Part shown: in pieces, positions 59,741 through 64,000 of the stretch
Position numbering within the stretch: the stretch's first letter is position 1
Layout of the letters: the number at the start of each line of letters is the position of its first letter
NCBI GenBank assembly: GCA_007827375.1
Contig: VISH01000002.1
Location: 1,389,001-1,453,000, forward strand
DNA from: Alteromonadaceae bacterium 2753L.S.0a.02
GTDB lineage: Bacteria > Pseudomonadota > Gammaproteobacteria > Pseudomonadales > Cellvibrionaceae
DNA length: 64,000 nucleotides
Reading direction: 5' to 3'
Notes under the pieces: model-generated
Seen by the model: only the letters and a program-made list of their open reading frames with translations
Database searches by the model: none
What the model was told of the DNA's origin: nothing
Program-made: the position numbers and the translations under genes

Positions 59741-60250
59741 ATGACTATTAAGCAATTGCTCGCGGGAGTTACATTCACCTTGATGGCAGCAGCTGCCAGT
59801 GCAGATCACGTTGCTATCTTTGATCCGCAAGGTGCGGTGTTACAAACCAAGCGCGCGGCGAAAGTGATGGACACACTCAAGAAGAACGAGGAGTACACGG
59901 CACTAACCACGCAAGTCGAGAGCCTTCAGGCCGACCTGAAAGCGATGGCGAAAGAACAGGAAACCAAAGGGATGACCTGGAGTCAGGAACAGTCAATGGA
60001 ACATCGCAAGAAAATGGAATATGTTCAGGCGGATCTGCAATTGGCTGTAAAAAAACTACAGGCGGAAAACTCTGCGGTGATGAACCGTTTGATGCAGGAG
60101 TCTCAACAAAATTTGCGTGAAATTCTTAGTAAATTGGTACAAACAGACGGTATCGATATTGTAATTCCGGCGCAAGGGGTTATTTATGCGAACCCGAAAT
60201 CTGATATAACCGCTAAAGTAGCCGCTGAATTAGATAAGCTCGACAAGTAA
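59741..60250 (+). CDS. skp: periplasmic chaperone Skp/OmpH
   Basis: 169-residue periplasmic chaperone carrying unfolded outer-membrane proteins to BamA. The signal peptide MTIKQLLAGVTFTLMAAAASA is followed by a strand (HVAIFDPQGAVL), long Lys/Glu/Gln tentacle helices (about residues 38-120) and a closing strand (IDIVIPAQGVIYA). Located 24 bp after bamA, as is usual. Confidence 0.93.
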   Translation: MTIKQLLAGVTFTLMAAAASADHVAIFDPQGAVLQTKRAAKVMDTLKKNEEYTALTTQVESLQADLKAMAKEQETKGMTWSQEQSMEHRKKMEYVQADLQLAVKKLQAENSAVMNRLMQESQQNLREILSKLVQTDGIDIVIPAQGVIYANPKSDITAKVAAELDKLDK

Positions 60251-60301
60251 TCGCAGCGGCATTGTAGTTGGGTTATGTGCAAGCACTGAGAGGCCAGAGT
60301 C

Positions 60302-61330
60302 GTGTCAAGTGATTCCAATCAGACCCTAGAGGCTTTGGCAAACTTCCTCGGTTGTAACTATGAAGGGGATGGCGCATATCACGTGGATAATATCGCCTCC
60401 CTGGAGAGTGCATGCTCTACTGATGTGACGTTTGTTGCGCAGGAAAAATACCTGAAGCAATTGGCCGATTGCCGTGCTGGTATCGTTGTTCTCAAGCCTG
60501 AACATAACAATGAGTTTAGTGGTAACAAACTCCTGGTGAGCGATCCGTATTCGGCTTATGCAAGGCTCAGTAGCCTGTTTGACCCGAGAACTAAAACTTC
60601 GCCCGGCATTCATCCCAGCGCAATTGTCGATTCATCCGCGACTCTGGGAGAAGGGGTTGCTGTTGCTGCAAATTGCGTTATTGGCGCAAATGCCAACATT
60701 GGCGCCGGAACTGAGCTCGGGATAGGCTGCGTGGTCGCCGCCAACACCCGAATTGGTGCTGATTGCCTGTTACACGCCAACGTTACTCTCTATGAACACG
60801 TGATGGCGGGAGATCGGGTGATCATACACAGTGGCGCGGTTATCGGCTCTGATGGTTTTGGATTTGCGCCGAGTAAAGAACACGGCTGGGTAAAAATTCA
60901 TCAGTTGGCTCGCGTTATTATTGGCAACGATGTTGAGATTGGTTCCAATAGCAGTATTGATCGTGGCGCGTTACACGACACAGTAATCGAGAACGGTGTC
61001 ATTATCGATAATTTGGTGCATATTGCCCATGGCGTATGCATCGGGGAAAACACGGCAATCGCAGCCTGTGTTGGTATAGCAGGTAGTACAACGGTTGGTA
61101 AAAATTGCACAATCGCCGGCGCAGTCGGCATCACTGGTCACATAAACATTGCCGACAACACTCACTTTCTCGGTGGAACCATCGTTTCCAAGGGCAACAC
61201 TGAGCCCGGCGTTTTTGGGTCGGCACCGCGATTGCAGAGTGCGCGCGAGTGGCGCCGAAACGCAGTGCGCTATACTCAGCTTGACGACCTTGCAGAACGC
61301 ATAAAAAAACTCGAAAAGTCCACCAAATAA
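60302..61330 (+). CDS. lpxD: UDP-3-O-acylglucosamine N-acyltransferase
   Basis: 342-residue third enzyme of lipid A synthesis. An N-terminal uridine-binding domain (to about residue 100) is followed by a hexapeptide beta-helix with VIGSDGFGFAP, DRGALHDTVI and the catalytic His in DNLVHIAHGV. A C-terminal helix (LDDLAERIKKLEK) follows. The start codon is GTG at 60302, preceded by GAGAGG. First of lpxD-fabZ-lpxA-lpxB. Confidence 0.96.
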   Translation: MSSDSNQTLEALANFLGCNYEGDGAYHVDNIASLESACSTDVTFVAQEKYLKQLADCRAGIVVLKPEHNNEFSGNKLLVSDPYSAYARLSSLFDPRTKTSPGIHPSAIVDSSATLGEGVAVAANCVIGANANIGAGTELGIGCVVAANTRIGADCLLHANVTLYEHVMAGDRVIIHSGAVIGSDGFGFAPSKEHGWVKIHQLARVIIGNDVEIGSNSSIDRGALHDTVIENGVIIDNLVHIAHGVCIGENTAIAACVGIAGSTTVGKNCTIAGAVGITGHINIADNTHFLGGTIVSKGNTEPGVFGSAPRLQSAREWRRNAVRYTQLDDLAERIKKLEKSTK

Positions 61331-61361
61331 TTCAAATTAACATTTAGTAATAAAAGCAAAG

Positions 61362-61379
61362 TCACCAAAAATTTGGTGA
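61362..61379. promoter_or_regulatory. hairpin just before the fabZ ribosome-binding site
   Basis: TCACCAAA-AA-TTTGGTGA, an 8-bp perfect inverted repeat, ends 3 bases before the GGGGAA site of fabZ. It may be a protein-binding palindrome or an RNA hairpin affecting initiation. No T-run, so not a terminator. Confidence 0.35.
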
Positions 61380-61394
61380 TTGGGGAATATTCTT

Positions 61395-61835
61395 ATGAGC
61401 GACATTCTTGAAATCCGTAAATACCTGCCACATCGCTATCCGTTTTTGTTGATCGATCGTGTGGTGGATTTTGTGCCTCATGAATCAATCGTCGCCTATA
61501 AGAATGTTTCGATCAATGAAGAAGTTTTTCAGGGGCATTTCCCGGATTTTCCAGTATTTCCTGGAGTGCTGCTTGTTGAGGCGATGGCACAAGCCTGTGG
61601 AATTTTAGGCTTTAAAAGCTTAAACAAAACTCCGGCGGAGGGTTCTATTTACCTGTTTGCGGGAATCGATAATGTGCGCTTTAAGCGTCAGGTTGTGCCG
61701 GGTGATCGCGTTTATTTTGAATGTAAGGTTGTTTCCGCGAAACGCGGCATCTGGAAATTCGATTGTGTGGCCAAAGTTGATGACCAGTTGGTGACCAGTG
61801 CTACCATCATGTGCGCTGATCGGCCAGTTGGTTAA
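61395..61835 (+). CDS. fabZ: 3-hydroxyacyl-ACP dehydratase FabZ
   Basis: 146-residue hot-dog-fold dehydratase of fatty-acid elongation. It has LPHRYPFLLIDRV (catalytic His), FQGHFPDFPVFPGVLLVEAMAQA (catalytic Glu) and NVRFKRQVVPGDRV. The ATG at 61395 lies 9 bases after GGGGAA; the open frame begins 15 bases earlier. It sits between lpxD and lpxA, the conserved link between fatty-acid and lipid A synthesis. Confidence 0.97.
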   Translation: MSDILEIRKYLPHRYPFLLIDRVVDFVPHESIVAYKNVSINEEVFQGHFPDFPVFPGVLLVEAMAQACGILGFKSLNKTPAEGSIYLFAGIDNVRFKRQVVPGDRVYFECKVVSAKRGIWKFDCVAKVDDQLVTSATIMCADRPVG

Positions 61836-61862
61836 AACCTCCAGCAGAAAAAGGCGGTTGCC

Positions 61863-62645
61863 ATGAGTGAACCCTTAATATCCGAGCATGCTCTCATACA
61901 TCCCACCGCGAAGTTAGGGGAGGGGGTTAAAGTTGGGCCATTTACGACGATCGGGCCTGATGTTGTTATTGCCGACGGAACAGAAATTAATTCCCACGTT
62001 GTTGTCAAAGGGCCTACATGGATTGGTAAAAATAATAAAATATTTCAGTACTCTACCATCGGCGAAGATACCCCAGACCTGAAATACAAAGGTGAACCGA
62101 CTCGCCTGGTGATTGGTGACAACAATACCATTCGAGAAGGCGTCACCATCCATCGTGGCACGATTCAGGACCGCAACGAAACGACCATCGGTGACAACAA
62201 CCTGATTATGGCTTATGTGCATATTGGTCACGACAGCGTAGTCGGTAACAACTGCATTTTCGTGAACAATGCCAGCCTTGCCGGGCACGTTTGGGTGGGC
62301 GACTGGGCAATTTTAAGCGGTTACGTGTTGGTTCATCAGTTTTGCCATATTGGCGAGCACAGTTTTGCCGGGATGGCGGCAGGCGTTGCCAAAGATATTC
62401 CCGCGTATGTCATGGTAACTGGTGCGCCCGCTTCAGCGCGCAGTATCAACCTAGAGGGCTTAAAGCGTCGCGGTTTTAGTAAAGAAGATATGGCCACGCT
62501 TACACGTGCGTTTAAAACAATATATCGCCGCGGTCTGACACTCGAAGAAGCACTTGCTGAGCTGGAATCGCAAGCTCCTGACGCACCCTGCTTGACACCT
62601 CTGATTGAGTCGCTAAAAAGCTCCACACGGGGCATCGTGCGCTGA
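61863..62645 (+). CDS. lpxA: UDP-N-acetylglucosamine O-acyltransferase
   Basis: 260-residue first enzyme of lipid A synthesis, a trimeric left-handed beta-helix. It has ALIHPTAKLGEGVKVGPFT, GEDTPDLKYKGEPTRLVIGD, IREGVTIHRGT, catalytic His in MAYVHIGHDSVVG, and VEGLKRRGF-type C-terminal domain (NLEGLKRRGFSKED). Its TGA stop shares a base with the lpxB ATG. Confidence 0.97.
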   Translation: MSEPLISEHALIHPTAKLGEGVKVGPFTTIGPDVVIADGTEINSHVVVKGPTWIGKNNKIFQYSTIGEDTPDLKYKGEPTRLVIGDNNTIREGVTIHRGTIQDRNETTIGDNNLIMAYVHIGHDSVVGNNCIFVNNASLAGHVWVGDWAILSGYVLVHQFCHIGEHSFAGMAAGVAKDIPAYVMVTGAPASARSINLEGLKRRGFSKEDMATLTRAFKTIYRRGLTLEEALAELESQAPDAPCLTPLIESLKSSTRGIVR

Positions 62646-63853
62646 TGGCAGCGACAGCTATTCAAGATTCTCTGAATATACAGCGCGTCGGGATTGTGGT
62701 TGGAGAGTCCTCCGGTGATACCCTGGGCGCTGGTTTGATGCGCGAATTGAAAGCACAATTTCCCGATTGTAAGTTTGAAGGTGTTGGCGGCCCAAAGATG
62801 CTCGCCGAAGGATTTGATTCGCTGTTTAAAATGGACCGACTCGCTGTAATGGGCTTGTTCGAGCCGTTAAAACGGTTGCCTGAATTACTGCGCATGCGCA
62901 GAGATTTGCGCGAGCACTTCATCGCAAACCCGCCGGATGTTTTTATCGGCATTGATGCCCCGGATTTTAATCTCACTCTGGAACAACGTATTCGCGAAGC
63001 AGGAGTAACAACAGCGCACTACGTGAGCCCATCGGTTTGGGCATGGCGTCAAAAGCGGGTGTTCAAAGTTGCGAAAGCGGTCGATTTAATGCTCACGCTG
63101 TTTCCGTTCGAGGCGCGATTTTACGAGGAGCACAATATTCCAGTGAGGTTCGTCGGGCATACCCTTGCGGATCAAATTGAGATGCGCGTTGACGCTGAGC
63201 AGGCGCGCTCAGAATTAGGCTTAACTCAAACCCATAAAACATTTGTGGCTTTGTTGCCAGGCAGCCGCGCGGCAGAGGTAAGAATGTTGGGGCGCACATT
63301 TTGTGAAGCCGCACAGTTGTGTTTGCAACAGCGCGGCGATCTGCATTTTCTAATTCCTGCCGCTAACGCTAAGCGCTACGCGCAACTGCAACAACTTCTA
63401 CGCGAGTTTCCTGAACTTCCTGTCACGCTTTTTCAGCAGCACTCGCATCAGGTGATGGCAGCATCTGATGCGCTGATTATTGCATCGGGCACTACGGCCC
63501 TGGAAGCCATGTTGTTAAAACGACCGATGGTGATTGCTTACCGTTTGGCAAAACTGACTTACATGATAGTGTCGCGGATGGTTAAAGTACGTTTTTTTGG
63601 GCTCCCCAATTTACTAGCGGGTCGGCAACTCGTTCCAGAACTACTCCAGGAAGGCGCCAATCCGGAATCAATTAGCCAAGAACTTATGAAGTATCTAAGC
63701 GATCGCAGCGCAGCCGCTGCGCTCATTTCAGAATTTGACGCAATGCACGAGTCATTACGTAAAAATGCTGATCACGCTGCGGCGATGGCAATTTGCGAAT
63801 TGGTCGCTCGTAAAAAAGGCGTTTTTTTTTACGAGGAACCTGTCGGTGATTAA
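62645..63853 (+). CDS. lpxB: lipid-A-disaccharide synthase
   Basis: 402-residue GT19 membrane-associated glycosyltransferase. It has IVVGESSGDTLGAGLM, FEGVGGPKMLAEG, PDVFIGIDAPDFNL, YVSPSVWAWRQKRV, LPFEARFYEEH-type (LFPFEARFYEEHNIPVRFVG), LLPGSRAAEVR and SGTTALEAMLLKRPMVIAYR. Slightly longer than E. coli LpxB (382), mostly at the N- and C-termini. rnhB starts inside its last codons. Confidence 0.97.
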   Translation: MAATAIQDSLNIQRVGIVVGESSGDTLGAGLMRELKAQFPDCKFEGVGGPKMLAEGFDSLFKMDRLAVMGLFEPLKRLPELLRMRRDLREHFIANPPDVFIGIDAPDFNLTLEQRIREAGVTTAHYVSPSVWAWRQKRVFKVAKAVDLMLTLFPFEARFYEEHNIPVRFVGHTLADQIEMRVDAEQARSELGLTQTHKTFVALLPGSRAAEVRMLGRTFCEAAQLCLQQRGDLHFLIPAANAKRYAQLQQLLREFPELPVTLFQQHSHQVMAASDALIIASGTTALEAMLLKRPMVIAYRLAKLTYMIVSRMVKVRFFGLPNLLAGRQLVPELLQEGANPESISQELMKYLSDRSAAAALISEFDAMHESLRKNADHAAAMAICELVARKKGVFFYEEPVGD

Positions 63854-64000
63854 GCTTAGCGCGGGCGTCGATGAAGTGGGACGGGGGCCTCTGGCGGGCA
63901 AGGTGGTTGCCGCTGCTGTTATTTTGCCGGAGAACCACAACATAGTCGGACTGGCTGATTCAAAAAAATTATCAGAAAAAAAAAGAGATAAGCTGTTCGA
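63846..64000 (+). CDS. rnhB: ribonuclease HII (partial, cut by window end)
   Basis: The start GTG at 63846 overlaps the lpxB stop by 8 bp. The 51 visible codons read IKLSAGVDEVGRGPLAGKVV, the RNase HII active-site signature with the first catalytic Asp and Glu (DEVGRGPLAG), followed by LADSKKLSEKKRDKLF, also diagnostic. The enzyme nicks RNA in RNA-DNA hybrids and removes single ribonucleotides. lpxB-rnhB is the standard order, usually followed by dnaE. The C-terminal three quarters lie outside the window. Confidence 0.95.
   Translation, partial: MIKLSAGVDEVGRGPLAGKVVAAAVILPENHNIVGLADSKKLSEKKRDKLF

Overview
The window is chromosomal DNA from a Gram-negative gammaproteobacterium. Two blocks are laid out as in pseudomonads and their marine relatives: rplU-rpmA-obgE-proB-rpsT on the left, and dapD/yffB/dapC/glnD/map divergent from rpsB-tsf-pyrH-frr-uppS-cdsA-rseP-bamA-skp-lpxD-fabZ-lpxA-lpxB-rnhB on the right. 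FabV, a histidine kinase/regulator pair resembling the proteobacterial dedicated sortase family, a VPLPA-CTERM-type protein and many lipoproteins fit a marine Cellvibrionales organism (Teredinibacter/Saccharophagus type). That placement is inference from gene content and order, not from a database match. No rRNA, tRNA, insertion sequence, prophage or CRISPR array was recognised.

1-17 kb: pgi, ispB and fbaA on the minus strand; a lipoprotein adaptor plus RND pump on the plus strand; the rplU-rpmA-obgE-proB ribosome/GTPase/proline block; a stand-alone HisC-like aminotransferase; rpsT; a two-component system with a large periplasmic sensor; two tandem bacteriohemerythrins. 17-29 kb: a secreted HExxH protein next to an HlyD/ABC/ABC-2 exporter; a tight minus-strand operon (miaE, glycosyltransferase, TauE/SafE, beta-barrel-like protein, CPBP protein, DUF2058); then fabV and tas. 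29-35.9 kb: dapA-bamC-MBL hydrolase; a 495-bp non-coding region with a Fur-box-like site and DnaA-box-like sites; a PilZ protein; an LRR lipoprotein; an OmpA-like lipoprotein; LysE; and an internally repeated membrane protein.

35.9-39.9 kb is the most unusual part. Three BlaI-type palindromes precede a BlaI/MecI repressor gene, an M56 (BlaR1-like) metallopeptidase carrying a C-terminal TonB domain, a separate TonB protein and, after a perfect intrinsic terminator, an ExbD/TolR protein. No beta-lactamase or ExbB is encoded nearby. A predicted surface/exported VPLPA-CTERM-like protein follows.

40-50.4 kb: rsmJ faces a long minus-strand run (map-glnD-dapC-nth-yffB-dapD-dapE-moaC-moaD-moaE-small membrane protein) that joins lysine/peptidoglycan precursor synthesis, nitrogen signalling and molybdopterin synthesis. 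50.4-64 kb: translation factors, then undecaprenyl-PP/CDP-DAG synthesis, envelope proteolysis, outer-membrane assembly and lipid A synthesis. At the place where dxr normally lies (between cdsA and rseP) there is only a 168-bp gap whose frames look like broken dxr codons. The window ends inside rnhB.
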